Assembly: GCA_963677175.2 (NCBI GenBank)
Contig: CAXXES010000004.1
Coordinates: forward strand, 930,001-994,000
Reading direction: 5' to 3'
Length of the DNA: 64,000 nt
Source: Sunxiuqinia sp963677175
Lineage (GTDB): Bacteria > Bacteroidota > Bacteroidia > Bacteroidales > Prolixibacteraceae
Below, piece after piece: positions 34,720 to 43,475 of the stretch. A program made the translations under genes and the position numbers. Each line of letters starts with the position of its first letter. The stretch's first letter is position 1. The notes under the pieces were generated by a model. The model saw only the letters and a program-made list of their open reading frames with translations, ran no database searches and was not told the origin of the DNA.

Positions 34720-35706
34720 ATGCGTTTGATCCTTGTAGTTATACTTCTTTTTTTCATGGCTGCTCCCGGTTTTACTCAAAAACTTGAATACGATGTTTTA
34801 TTTCACGGCATTGGTGACAATCGGGAGTATTTTAGCGGAGTAGCCAACTCGCAAACCATTTTGGGAGAACGAACCAGTTTTGTGGTGGGAACTACCCTGG
34901 AAGAAAAGCACGAATTTCGAATTGGGCTGAGCCATCTGTTTGAATTTGGGAGTGAGATCGATGATCAGCAGCCCAAGCTGACAGCTTACTACCATTACTC
35001 GGACGAGCAAGCGGAATTTTACTTTGGCGCTTTTCCACGCATGGGACTGATTGATTTTCCACTGGCTTTAATCACCGACACTTTTCTTTATTACCGTCCC
35101 AACATCGAAGGATTGTACGGGAAATACAATTGGGACTGGGGACATCAAAGCGGCTTTGTGGACTGGACGAGCCACCAAACCGAAACCAAGCGCGAAACCT
35201 TCATGGCTGGCTTTTCAGGCGAAATGCGTTATCAAACGATCTTTTTTCAAAACTACATCACCCTGTTTCACTATGCAGGCACAGCCCTTCGACCCGAGGG
35301 CGAAAACATCCATGATAATCTGGGAACGGCTTTTTTTCTGGGCTCCGACCTCGATCAGCTGCTGCCGATGCACAATTCCTACTTCAAGCTGGGTTTGCTC
35401 TATTCGAAATACCGCGAACGCCACGTGATGGACGGCTACCTGAATTCGACCAGTCTATTGGCTGAGTTTTATGGCGAAGTCAGGCAATTTGCCTTACGCT
35501 CGGGTTTGCATTTTGGCGACGGACACCATATAATGAATGGCGATCGCTTTTATGATGTAGACAGCTATTGGCGCACCGATGTGATTTGGCGATTCATCAG
35601 CAGCAAACATGTTGAAGGCCGCTTTAATCTTTCCTTTCATCTGATTGAAGGCAATGACCTGGACCAGTCGCAACAGTTATCGCTGATTTACCGGTTTGGA
35701 AACTGA
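34720..35706 (+). CDS. Predicted outer-membrane beta-barrel protein, 328 aa
   Basis: Family not recognised. A signal peptide (MRLILVVILLFFMAAPGFTQ) is followed by alternating aromatic and polar residues (YYHYSDEQAEFYFGAFPRMG, YRPNIEGLYGKYNWDWGHQS) typical of beta strands. The chain ends in IYRFGN, near an aromatic-terminated barrel. It is probably a small outer-membrane barrel or a secreted beta protein. Position gives no clear partner; the USP gene is 94 bp upstream. Confidence 0.55.
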   Translation: MRLILVVILLFFMAAPGFTQKLEYDVLFHGIGDNREYFSGVANSQTILGERTSFVVGTTLEEKHEFRIGLSHLFEFGSEIDDQQPKLTAYYHYSDEQAEFYFGAFPRMGLIDFPLALITDTFLYYRPNIEGLYGKYNWDWGHQSGFVDWTSHQTETKRETFMAGFSGEMRYQTIFFQNYITLFHYAGTALRPEGENIHDNLGTAFFLGSDLDQLLPMHNSYFKLGLLYSKYRERHVMDGYLNSTSLLAEFYGEVRQFALRSGLHFGDGHHIMNGDRFYDVDSYWRTDVIWRFISSKHVEGRFNLSFHLIEGNDLDQSQQLSLIYRFGN

Positions 35707-35776
35707 TCCGCTGGATGCTCGATATTGGATGCTCCATTACTGAAAACTGGAACTGCCTACTGAGACTTCTTTATCC

Positions 35777-35870
35777 TGTCATTTGATGGTCATTCAATAG
35801 TCATTGATAATCATTCATCGCCAGTGGTTGGACAACTTGGAATTTGCAATTTGGAACTTGCAATTTGTAA
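35777..35870. repeat. Dispersed CATTGGTCATTG/AACTTGGAATTTG repeat, copy 2
   Basis: TCATTTGATGGTCATT, AGTGGTTGGACAACTTGGAATTTG-type words and a doubled AATTTGCAATTTGGAACTTG repeat the order seen at 6457-6564. It occupies the spacer before the PepSY gene. Clear similarity, no coding potential. Confidence 0.6.
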
Positions 35871-35931
35871 CATCCGGTACAAACTAAAGGCACAGCTTTA
35901 TTATCTTCGCAGCTTATAAAATCAGAATCAG

Positions 35932-35985
35932 ATGCAAAACTCTGTATTGTTTCGTTTGCATCGTTTTCAATACGCTGTTTCATGA
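35932..35985 (+). CDS. Possible 17-aa leader peptide overlapping the PepSY start
   Basis: ATG at 35932 opens a 17-codon frame (MQNSVLFRLHRFQYAVS) whose TGA at 35983 overlaps the ATG at 35982 of the PepSY gene as ATGA. A TATCTTCG box (35902-35909), one mismatch from TAnnTTTG, lies 23 bp upstream. The arrangement would allow translational coupling. No amino-acid run suggests attenuation. It could be chance. Confidence 0.35.
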   Translation: MQNSVLFRLHRFQYAVS

Positions 35986-37520
35986 TAAAGAAAAAAAATA
36001 AGTCTCTCAAAATCTTTCGCAAACTACATAAGTGGCCTGGAATTGTGATTGCCTTTTTAGCCATTCTCTTTGCCCTGTCGGGAATTGTGATGAATCACCG
36101 TCCGTTGTTTTCCAAGGTGGATGTTAGCCGGAATCTGTTGCCTTCGGACTATCATTATAGAAACTGGAATCTGGCGGCTGTTCGAGGTGGGCTGCCACTC
36201 GATTCAACCCATTTCCTGTTTTTTGGAAACATTGGCGTTTGGCAAAAAAATGGCGATGAAATTCGTGATTTCAACCAAGGATTTCCAAAAGGGATTGACC
36301 AGCGCAAGATTTATCAAATCCGCGCCTTTCAGAATAAACTGTACGCCGCTACACATTTCGGCTTATACATGCGGGAGCAAACCAATGGGGAGTGGCAAAA
36401 AGTGCCGATCCCGCTAAAAGAAGAACGTCTGACCGACCTGTTTATCAAACAGGACAGTTTGATGGTTTTAAGCCGTCACTACCTTCTTAAATCGGGTGAT
36501 GGAAAGGAGTTTGAAATCCTTCAATTTCCAAAACCTGTGAACTACGAACGAAAAACAAGCCTGTTCACCATGCTTTGGCAGTTGCACAGTGGCGAACTAT
36601 TTGGCTTGTCCGGCAAATTGTTTGTCGATCTACTCGGACTGGTGACCATTCTGCTTTCGATAACCGGTCTGTTGCATTTTTTCTTTCCCAAGATTGCTAA
36701 ACGACGGCGGGAAAAGAAGAAGGACAACAGCAAACTCACGGCTACCCGGCGCCTCAACCTGCGCTGGCATAATGTAGTTGGTTATGTGTTCATCCTCTTT
36801 TTGATTATCAATACCACCGCCGGCATGTTTTTGCGTCCGCCGCTATTGATCCCAATCGCCAATTCGAAAGTGGGACTGATTCCGGGAACACATCTCGACA
36901 ATCCAAATCCGTGGTTCGACAAACTGCGGCGCGCCACTTGGGATGCCAACTTAAACAGCTACATCTTTTCAACATCAGATGGCTTTTACCTGGCCGATGA
37001 AAAGCTGGAAGAGCAGCTCATTCCCATGCCTGTTCAGCCGCCCGTCAGTGTGATGGGCTGCAATGTGCTGGAGCCAGTTGGCCCGACGCAATACTTGGTT
37101 GGCTCGTTCAACGGGCTGTTTATCTGGGATATTAAGGAACAAATTGTTTTGGATGCCTTTAGCCAGCAACCTCCTCAAGCTGGCAGCGGGCGCCCCATTT
37201 CGGATCACATGGTGGCCGGTTATTTTGAGCTGAATGAGCAGGAGCATTACTGGTTCGACTATAGCCGGGGAATGCTCAGTTTTGAAGGCAAATCAAGCTG
37301 GGCCATGTCGCAGGAAGTGTTAGCAAAATCATCCCTGTCACTTTGGAATACAGCATTGGAAGTCCATACCGGACGGATCTTTGAACACCTGCTTGGCCCA
37401 TTCTGCATTTTGTATGTGCCCCTTTCGGGCTTGTGCCTGATCATGGTGCTGGTCAGCGGCTTTCTGATTTGGTGGAAAGCCTACCGGAAAAAGAAGAAGC
37501 AAAGACCAATAAGCCGCTAA
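35982..37520 (+). CDS. PepSY-associated transmembrane protein
   Basis: A 512-residue inner-membrane protein beginning with the PepSY_TM signature FRKLHKWPGIVIAFLAILFALSGIVMNHRP. Further helices are at about residues 210-225 (LLGLVTILLSITGLLHFFFP), 265-285 (NVVGYVFILFLIINTTAGMFL) and near the C-terminus (PLSGLCLIMVLVSGFLIWW). HN and H residues in the helices are those found in haem-reductase-like PepSY proteins. These are often linked to siderophore uptake, but no TonB receptor is adjacent. The last 4 bp overlap the 3' end of the minus-strand methyltransferase gene. Confidence 0.8.
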   Translation: MIKKKNKSLKIFRKLHKWPGIVIAFLAILFALSGIVMNHRPLFSKVDVSRNLLPSDYHYRNWNLAAVRGGLPLDSTHFLFFGNIGVWQKNGDEIRDFNQGFPKGIDQRKIYQIRAFQNKLYAATHFGLYMREQTNGEWQKVPIPLKEERLTDLFIKQDSLMVLSRHYLLKSGDGKEFEILQFPKPVNYERKTSLFTMLWQLHSGELFGLSGKLFVDLLGLVTILLSITGLLHFFFPKIAKRRREKKKDNSKLTATRRLNLRWHNVVGYVFILFLIINTTAGMFLRPPLLIPIANSKVGLIPGTHLDNPNPWFDKLRRATWDANLNSYIFSTSDGFYLADEKLEEQLIPMPVQPPVSVMGCNVLEPVGPTQYLVGSFNGLFIWDIKEQIVLDAFSQQPPQAGSGRPISDHMVAGYFELNEQEHYWFDYSRGMLSFEGKSSWAMSQEVLAKSSLSLWNTALEVHTGRIFEHLLGPFCILYVPLSGLCLIMVLVSGFLIWWKAYRKKKKQRPISR

Positions 37521-38269
37521 GATGCTGAGCGCTCGGCCGACAAAACCAGTGGTAAATGATGTCCGCCAAAAGGCTTTCCATCAAAATTGGCATAATACTT
37601 TATGCGTTCGAAGCCGAAATGCTGCAGGAGTGTGTGCAAATCGTTTTTGGGTAAAGGCAGCAATCGTGAAGCATGAAACAGTGATTCGCGGGTGCTTTTA
37701 ATGACCAGTTCGGTATTGAAAATAATTTTCTCGCCTTCAGAATCCGGTAGGTCATATTTCCGGATAAAACTGATTTTTGGCCCATCAATCAGTGGAAGTT
37801 CATCAATCTGCTGATCCAAAATATAATCATAGTTCAGGATTTGAACCAAAAACTTTCCGCCAGGTTTTAGCAATTTAGCAACTACCTTGAAAAAACGGCC
37901 AATTTCATCAATCGAATCCAGGTGAACCAAGGTATTTCCAAAGCACAACACAGCATCCAATGAGGATTCATTACAGTAGGAATCGGCTTCGAGCATATTG
38001 CCGGTAACAAACTGAAGATCCGGAAAATGATTTTCCTGTTTAGCCAGGGCAATCATCTTTTCATTTAAATCGAGTCCGGTAACCTGGCTGCCAAGTCCGG
38101 CCATTTTTTGAGCCAGTTGCCCTGTTGAACATCCGATATCCAAGATTTTCTTACCATCCAACGCGCCCAGGCTGGATAGCACAAATTCAAGCTGTTTTTC
38201 TTTCAATGGAAATATCTGGTTGTAATATTGGGCGATGGAAGAGTAAAAAATTTCCTGATCAATTTTCAT
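37517..38269 (-). CDS. Class I SAM-dependent methyltransferase
   Basis: A 250-residue enzyme. Motif I is KILDIGCSTGQLAQKM near residues 40-55, and the acidic end of strand 2 is VTGLDLNEKMI. A VLCFGNTLVHLDSI block follows at motif IV, and LKPGGKFLVQIL is the post-motif strand. It uses SAM to methylate an unknown small molecule. It ends convergently with the PepSY gene, sharing four bases at the stops. Confidence 0.85.
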   Translation of the reverse strand: MKIDQEIFYSSIAQYYNQIFPLKEKQLEFVLSSLGALDGKKILDIGCSTGQLAQKMAGLGSQVTGLDLNEKMIALAKQENHFPDLQFVTGNMLEADSYCNESSLDAVLCFGNTLVHLDSIDEIGRFFKVVAKLLKPGGKFLVQILNYDYILDQQIDELPLIDGPKISFIRKYDLPDSEGEKIIFNTELVIKSTRESLFHASRLLPLPKNDLHTLLQHFGFERIKYYANFDGKPFGGHHLPLVLSAERSAS

Positions 38270-38396
38270 AGTGGACGGTTTTTTTTATGATTCGCCTGTC
38301 TTAGATAGAACCAAGCGTTTAAAAATCTAAATATAGGCGTTTTTTTGCTCCTATCCTGTTGCGTGAAACTTTTAAATGGAACTGCCCGCGAATGGC

Positions 38397-38897
38397 TTAT
38401 ATACTCCCGGGGTTTCTGTCCTGGACTTCCCGGACAATTCTATTCAGAAGTCCCTGGCAGGCATCTTCCAATATATCCAACACCAATTCAAAGCCATCAG
38501 ATCCACCGTAATACGGATCGGGAACCGACTGGTAACTTTTGGATTTTGCAAAGTCGGTCATCTTATGAATTTTCCTCAGATCGTTGAGGTTACGCGCCAT
38601 TTTCTTTAAATCCCACACGTTGTTGTCATCCATGCCAACGATGTAATCAAAAGCATCAAAATCATGGCGCGGCTCCATTGGCCGTGAAATTGAAGTCAAC
38701 TGGTAACCTCTTTTGATTGCGTGAGTTTGCATACGGTCATCAGCAGGTTCGCCTTCGTGGTAGGTTGCGGTTCCTGCTGACTCGCATTCAACCACGCTTT
38801 CCAAGCCCTGCTCCTCAATGAAACTATTAAAAACTGCCTCAGCGCTGGGTGACCGGCAAATATTTCCTAAACAAACAAAGAGTACCTTCTTTCTCAT
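38397..38897 (-). CDS. Low molecular weight protein-tyrosine-phosphatase
   Basis: A 166-residue phosphatase starting MRKKVLFVCLGNICRSP. Cys9 to Arg15 form the C-x5-R phosphate loop, and the general-acid Asp lies in VPDPYYGGSDGFE. These enzymes dephosphorylate protein tyrosines or act in arsenate reduction; bacterial ones often pair with tyrosine kinases of exopolysaccharide export, none of which is seen here. The protein has the usual length. 127 bp separates it from the methyltransferase on the same strand. Confidence 0.93.
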   Translation of the reverse strand: MRKKVLFVCLGNICRSPSAEAVFNSFIEEQGLESVVECESAGTATYHEGEPADDRMQTHAIKRGYQLTSISRPMEPRHDFDAFDYIVGMDDNNVWDLKKMARNLNDLRKIHKMTDFAKSKSYQSVPDPYYGGSDGFELVLDILEDACQGLLNRIVREVQDRNPGSI

Positions 38898-39170
38898 ATT
38901 GAACCGCGTTTGCCTACAAAATTAATTCATTCTGCAAATCATAAAAGTGATGGACGTAAAAAATGTCTAATGTTATATTTTTTTAACAAAGTCAGGTGAA
39001 ATGGGCATTCAAGGCCGAAATCCGCGCCAACAAACACGGATAGCTTCATTTAAGTAGCATCTATAGAAAGTACAAGCAGTTTGTTTTCAGATCGTTAAAA
39101 ACGATACGGAACCCCGGTAATTTTGAAATAAAAATTAAAATACTCAGCTTTGCATTCTGTTTTTTAGAAC

Positions 39171-40526
39171 ATGAAAGATTTTACAGTCGGAAGTGAAGCA
39201 AAAATTATCCTGAATTTTTCGGTCCCTCTGGTTATTGGCAATCTTTTTCAGAACCTCTATAACATTGTTGACAGCATCATTGTAGGAAATTACCTGGGAA
39301 AAGAAGCGCTGGGTGCTGTCGGAGCCTCATTTCCTATTATTTTCACGCTGATCTCGCTGGTTATTGGTATTGGCTCGGGTGCATCGACAGTTGTCTCACA
39401 ATACTTCGGCGCCAAACAAATGGACAATGTTGCCAAAACCATCGACACCATTTTTATCTTCTTTCTGGTCTCATCGCTGATTGTGTCGGCACTCGGAATA
39501 TACTACAGCGAGGCAATTTTTGAGCTTTTGCAACTGCCCGAAAAGATTATGCCCGAAGCAGTCAGTTACATGAATGTTTACCTGTTGGGCATGTTCTTCT
39601 TTTTCGGATTTAATGGCATTACCTCGATCTTGCGTGGCATGGGCGACGCAAAAACGCCGCTCTATTTTATGGTGATCTCCACGTTCAACAATATTGTGCT
39701 GGACATGCTCTTCGTGGTGGTTTTTAAGTGGGGAATTGAAGGAGCCGCGTTTGCCACGGTTATTGCCCAGGCCATTGCTTTTTTTACAGCCACCTGGTAC
39801 CTCAATAAAAAGCATCCGGTGATTAAGTTGACACTTCGTAAATATGTTTTCGATCGGAATATTTTTAAAAGTTGCCTGCGTATTGGCTTACCCACCGGCT
39901 TTCAGCAATCGTTTGTTGCTTTTGGGATGATGGCGATTATGGCAATCGTCAATGGTTTTGGGACCAACGCGGTGGCAGCCTATACCGCGGCCATCCGCAT
40001 TGACTCGTTTGCCAAAATGCCGGCCATCACGTTCTCATCGGCCTTGTCGAGCTTTACCGGGCAAAACCTGGGTGCGTCGCGCGAGGACCGGGCCAAAAAC
40101 GGACTGAAAATCACCCTGTACTTTTCGCTGATTTACTCCATCTTCATCTCCATCATTATTATCGTGTTTGGAAAGTACCTCATCAAGATGTTCACGCCTG
40201 ATCCTGCCGTCATCGCGATCGGGCAGGATTACCTGGTGATTGTTTCATCGTTCTACCTGTTGCTGGCTGTGATGTTTACGCTGACCGGATTTCTGCGGGG
40301 GGCCGGCGCAACTTTTATCCCGATGCTGACCACCTTGACCGCTCTTTATGTCATCCGGATTCCACTGGCCTATTATCTTTCTGACCATCTGGGGGTCAAT
40401 GGAATTTGGTGGGCCGAACCTGCCGGCTGGCTGGCCGGGACCATCATCCTGGCTGTTTATTATTTTAGTGGGAAGTGGCGGGGCAAGGATGTTTTTCAGC
40501 AATCGAAAAAGCAAAATCCCCTGTAA
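39171..40526 (+). CDS. MATE family efflux transporter
   Basis: A 451-residue protein with twelve helices in two six-helix MATE halves. The first starts NFSVPLVIGNLFQNLYNIVDSIIVG, a typical DinF/NorM-like opening, and the second near residue 235 (LPTGFQQSFVAFGMMA). It is expected to export cationic drugs or metabolites against Na+ or H+. It is monocistronic, with a 272-bp spacer before hppA. A second MATE gene is at 50022-51458. Confidence 0.9.
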   Translation: MKDFTVGSEAKIILNFSVPLVIGNLFQNLYNIVDSIIVGNYLGKEALGAVGASFPIIFTLISLVIGIGSGASTVVSQYFGAKQMDNVAKTIDTIFIFFLVSSLIVSALGIYYSEAIFELLQLPEKIMPEAVSYMNVYLLGMFFFFGFNGITSILRGMGDAKTPLYFMVISTFNNIVLDMLFVVVFKWGIEGAAFATVIAQAIAFFTATWYLNKKHPVIKLTLRKYVFDRNIFKSCLRIGLPTGFQQSFVAFGMMAIMAIVNGFGTNAVAAYTAAIRIDSFAKMPAITFSSALSSFTGQNLGASREDRAKNGLKITLYFSLIYSIFISIIIIVFGKYLIKMFTPDPAVIAIGQDYLVIVSSFYLLLAVMFTLTGFLRGAGATFIPMLTTLTALYVIRIPLAYYLSDHLGVNGIWWAEPAGWLAGTIILAVYYFSGKWRGKDVFQQSKKQNPL

Positions 40527-40798
40527 GCCTCGCTCTATGGGCATTGCTCTCGAGTTCATATCTTTAAATTATAAGTTACTTCTTTAGAATGGCTACAAAT
40601 TAAAGGCAACAAACACTTCTGTCTTCCATTTTTTATTTTTCAGCTTATCTTTGTTAGCTTCAAAAGGTGAATCTGGCTAACTGTCCTAAAACATTGAGGT
40701 ATTCAGTACAGTCACCGGCAATATTTATTATTTTCACGCCTGTTTTTAGTCAATAAGAATCACTAACCGCAACATCGTTGCACTTAATTTTATAGCTT

Positions 40799-43126
40799 AT
40801 GAGTAATGTTTTCTTAATTGTTCCAATAGCATCCATACTTGCGTTGGTCTTTGCTTGGTTCTTCTTTAAATCGATGATGAAGAATTCGGAAGGAACTGAT
40901 CGGATGAAAGAAATTGCACAATACGTCAGAGAAGGTGCAATGGCCTATTTGAGAAGGCAGTATAAAGTGGTGGCTATCGTTTTTGCCATTCTTTTCGTCC
41001 TGCTGACTATCATGGCATACTTTGGAGTTCAAAACCCATTTGTTCCCATCGCTTTTTTAACAGGAGGTTTCTTCTCCGGTTTGTGCGGCTTTTTGGGAAT
41101 GAAAACGGCCACGTTTGCTTCGGCGCGTACTGCTCACGGAGCATCACAATCGTTAAATAAAGGGCTGCAAATTGCTTTTAGGAGTGGTGCCGTAATGGGC
41201 CTGGTCGTTGTTGGCTTTGCCCTGCTCGATATCGCAGCCTGGTACTGGTTATTGAGTGAGGTTATTTTCACACCCGAACACCTGGCCAATGGACTTGAAT
41301 TCCTTGGGCTTCATTTTGTCCATGGGAGTGCTGATTATGTGGCTAACGGTGTGATCACTGAAGCTGGCCAGCGTATTAAACTGATTGAAATCACCGTCAC
41401 GATGCTTACTTTCGGAATGGGTGCATCTACCCAGGCGTTGTTTGCACGTGTGGGTGGTGGTATTTATACCAAAGCAGCCGATGTGGGCGCCGACCTTGTT
41501 GGTAAAGTTGAAGCTGGTATTCCTGAAGACGACCCGCGCAATCCGGCAACCATTGCCGATAATGTAGGCGACAATGTAGGCGACGTAGCCGGTATGGGCG
41601 CCGACCTTTACGAAAGTTATGCCGGTTCGATCCTGGCTACTGCTGCGCTGGGGGCCGCACTTCCGGCCATTGTTTTATCTGATTTAACGATCGACCCCGT
41701 AAAAGCGGTTACAGCGCCAATGATCGTCGCTGCCATTGGAATTATTCTTTCTATTGTTGGAATATTTATGGTGCGTACCAAAGAATCGGCTACGCAAAAA
41801 AACCTGTTGAATGCACTGCTTATCGGTACAGGTGGAAGCTCGCTCTTAATTTTAATTGCCATGGCCGGAATGGCTTATTTTGGATGGGTAACCTGGGGCG
41901 TTTTCGGTGCTGTGGTTATCGGGTTGGCTGCCGGTGTCATTATTGGACAGGCTACTGAATTTTTTACTTCCGATGAATATAAACCCACAAAAGGTATTGC
42001 GGCACAAGCACAACAAGGACCCGCAACAACCATTATCGATGGGCTTGCCGTTGGAATGTACTCAACCTGGATTCCGGTAGTTACCATTGTATTGGGTATT
42101 ATGGGATCGTTTTGGTCAGCTGGCGGTGCAAGTCATTTCGCCATGGGTGTGTACGGAATTGGATTTGCCGCTGTTGGAATGCTTTCAACACTGGGAATTA
42201 CCCTGGCAACCGATGCCTTTGGCCCAATAGCCGACAATGCCGGTGGCAACGCCGAAATGGCTGAGCTTCCCCCGGAAGTCCGCGAGCGTACCGATGCCTT
42301 GGATATGCTTGGAAACACGACTGCCGCTACAGGAAAAGGTTTTGCGATTGGTTCGGCAGCATTAACAGCCATGGCGCTTATTTCGGCCTACATGGAAGAA
42401 GTGCGTTTGTGGTTTGGTAAAATTGCCAAAGCTGGCGAAGGGTTTATTTTGAAAGGAGAATATGCTTTTTATAACGATGTAGCTCCTGCGGTTGAAGAAG
42501 GAATCAAAGCCGTAAAAATCTCTACAGCTTCGGTAAAAGATCTGGCTGCTGCTTACGATATCACCATTTTCAATCCCCTGTTTTTAGGTGGATTGTTTCT
42601 CGGATCAATGATGGCTTTTGTGTTTAGCGCCATGACCATGAAAGCTGTAGGCCGTGCTGCCGGGGCGATGGTTGATGAAGTTCGTCGCCAGTTCCGCGAA
42701 ATTAAAGGAATTATGGAAGGTACTGCTGTGCCCGAATATGCAAAATGTGTGGAAATCTCAACCAAAGGTGCTCAACGCGAAATGTTGCTTCCTTCGTTGG
42801 TAGCCATCATTGTTCCTGTAGTAGTTGGTGCATCAATGGGAGTTGCCGGTGTTATTGGGCTTCTTTCAGGTGGTTTAACTGCCGGATTTACGCTGGCTGT
42901 GTTCATGAATAATGCCGGTGGTGCCTGGGATAACGCCAAAAAATTCGTTGAAAAAGGAAACTATGGCGGAAAAGGCAGCGAAGCGCATAAAGCTGCTGTT
43001 GTTGGCGATACCGTTGGCGACCCGTTCAAAGACACCTCAGGTCCTTCACTGAATATCCTGATCAAACTGATGACAATGGTCTCTGTGGTGATGGCGGGTT
43101 TAACGGTTACCTTGAGCTTATTGTAA
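40799..43126 (+). CDS. hppA: Membrane pyrophosphatase, K+-dependent type (probably Na+-pumping)
   Basis: A 775-residue M-PPase with about sixteen helices. PPi and Mg2+ are bound by DVGADLVGKVEAGIPEDDPR and DNVGDNVGDVAGMGADLYES, and again by the C-terminal GDTVGDPFKDTSGP. At the diagnostic site the sequence is GNTTAATGKGFAIGS: the Ala (with GKG rather than TKG) marks the K+-dependent class, which includes Na+ pumps, whereas K+-independent H+ pumps have Lys there. It uses PPi from biosynthesis to pump cations across the inner membrane. It is monocistronic with a strong terminator. Confidence 0.95.
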   Translation: MSNVFLIVPIASILALVFAWFFFKSMMKNSEGTDRMKEIAQYVREGAMAYLRRQYKVVAIVFAILFVLLTIMAYFGVQNPFVPIAFLTGGFFSGLCGFLGMKTATFASARTAHGASQSLNKGLQIAFRSGAVMGLVVVGFALLDIAAWYWLLSEVIFTPEHLANGLEFLGLHFVHGSADYVANGVITEAGQRIKLIEITVTMLTFGMGASTQALFARVGGGIYTKAADVGADLVGKVEAGIPEDDPRNPATIADNVGDNVGDVAGMGADLYESYAGSILATAALGAALPAIVLSDLTIDPVKAVTAPMIVAAIGIILSIVGIFMVRTKESATQKNLLNALLIGTGGSSLLILIAMAGMAYFGWVTWGVFGAVVIGLAAGVIIGQATEFFTSDEYKPTKGIAAQAQQGPATTIIDGLAVGMYSTWIPVVTIVLGIMGSFWSAGGASHFAMGVYGIGFAAVGMLSTLGITLATDAFGPIADNAGGNAEMAELPPEVRERTDALDMLGNTTAATGKGFAIGSAALTAMALISAYMEEVRLWFGKIAKAGEGFILKGEYAFYNDVAPAVEEGIKAVKISTASVKDLAAAYDITIFNPLFLGGLFLGSMMAFVFSAMTMKAVGRAAGAMVDEVRRQFREIKGIMEGTAVPEYAKCVEISTKGAQREMLLPSLVAIIVPVVVGASMGVAGVIGLLSGGLTAGFTLAVFMNNAGGAWDNAKKFVEKGNYGGKGSEAHKAAVVGDTVGDPFKDTSGPSLNILIKLMTMVSVVMAGLTVTLSLL

Positions 43127-43155
43127 TTAAACAACCCATTGATAAGCCTATTGAA

Positions 43156-43190
43156 AGCCCTGTGCACCAACGTGCGCAGGGCTTTTTTTT
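43156..43190 (+). terminator. Intrinsic terminator of hppA
   Basis: A 12-bp stem (AGCCCTGTGCAC with GTGCGCAGGGCT, one wobble) closes a CAAC loop and is followed by eight T, 29 bp after the hppA stop. Confidence 0.93.
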
Positions 43191-43245
43191 GTGATTAATC
43201 CCCGCCAAAATACATCTGGTCAAAATGGAAAAGACCTTCATAAGG

Positions 43246-43368
43246 GTGTACGACAAAATTCCTATTTATACATTAAACAACGAAATGCGCGAAACCCACA
43301 AAAGCAGGACAAGTTACGTCGAAGACGTATCCCTTTTTGGTGTCTTTCGCGTTTTTCGTTGTCATTAA
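43246..43368 (-). mobile_element. MITE-like element, short copy
   Basis: It is the reverse complement of the two ends of the element at 7581-7803: GTGTACGACAAAATTCCTAT and ATTAAACAACGAAATGCGCG at the left, and GACAAGTTACGTCGAAGACG with GCGTTTTTCGTTGTCATTAA at the right. It lacks the duplicated 43-bp units and their neighbour, about 100 bp in all. It sits between the hppA terminator and the propeller gene. Confidence 0.75.
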
Positions 43369-43475
43369 TCGTTTCAAAACAACTGAATGACTTTTTAATG
43401 ACATGAAGTAAGCTCGCGGATATTCATTTTTCCTATCTTTAATGGAATCAACCGAAACGCTAAACAACACAAACT

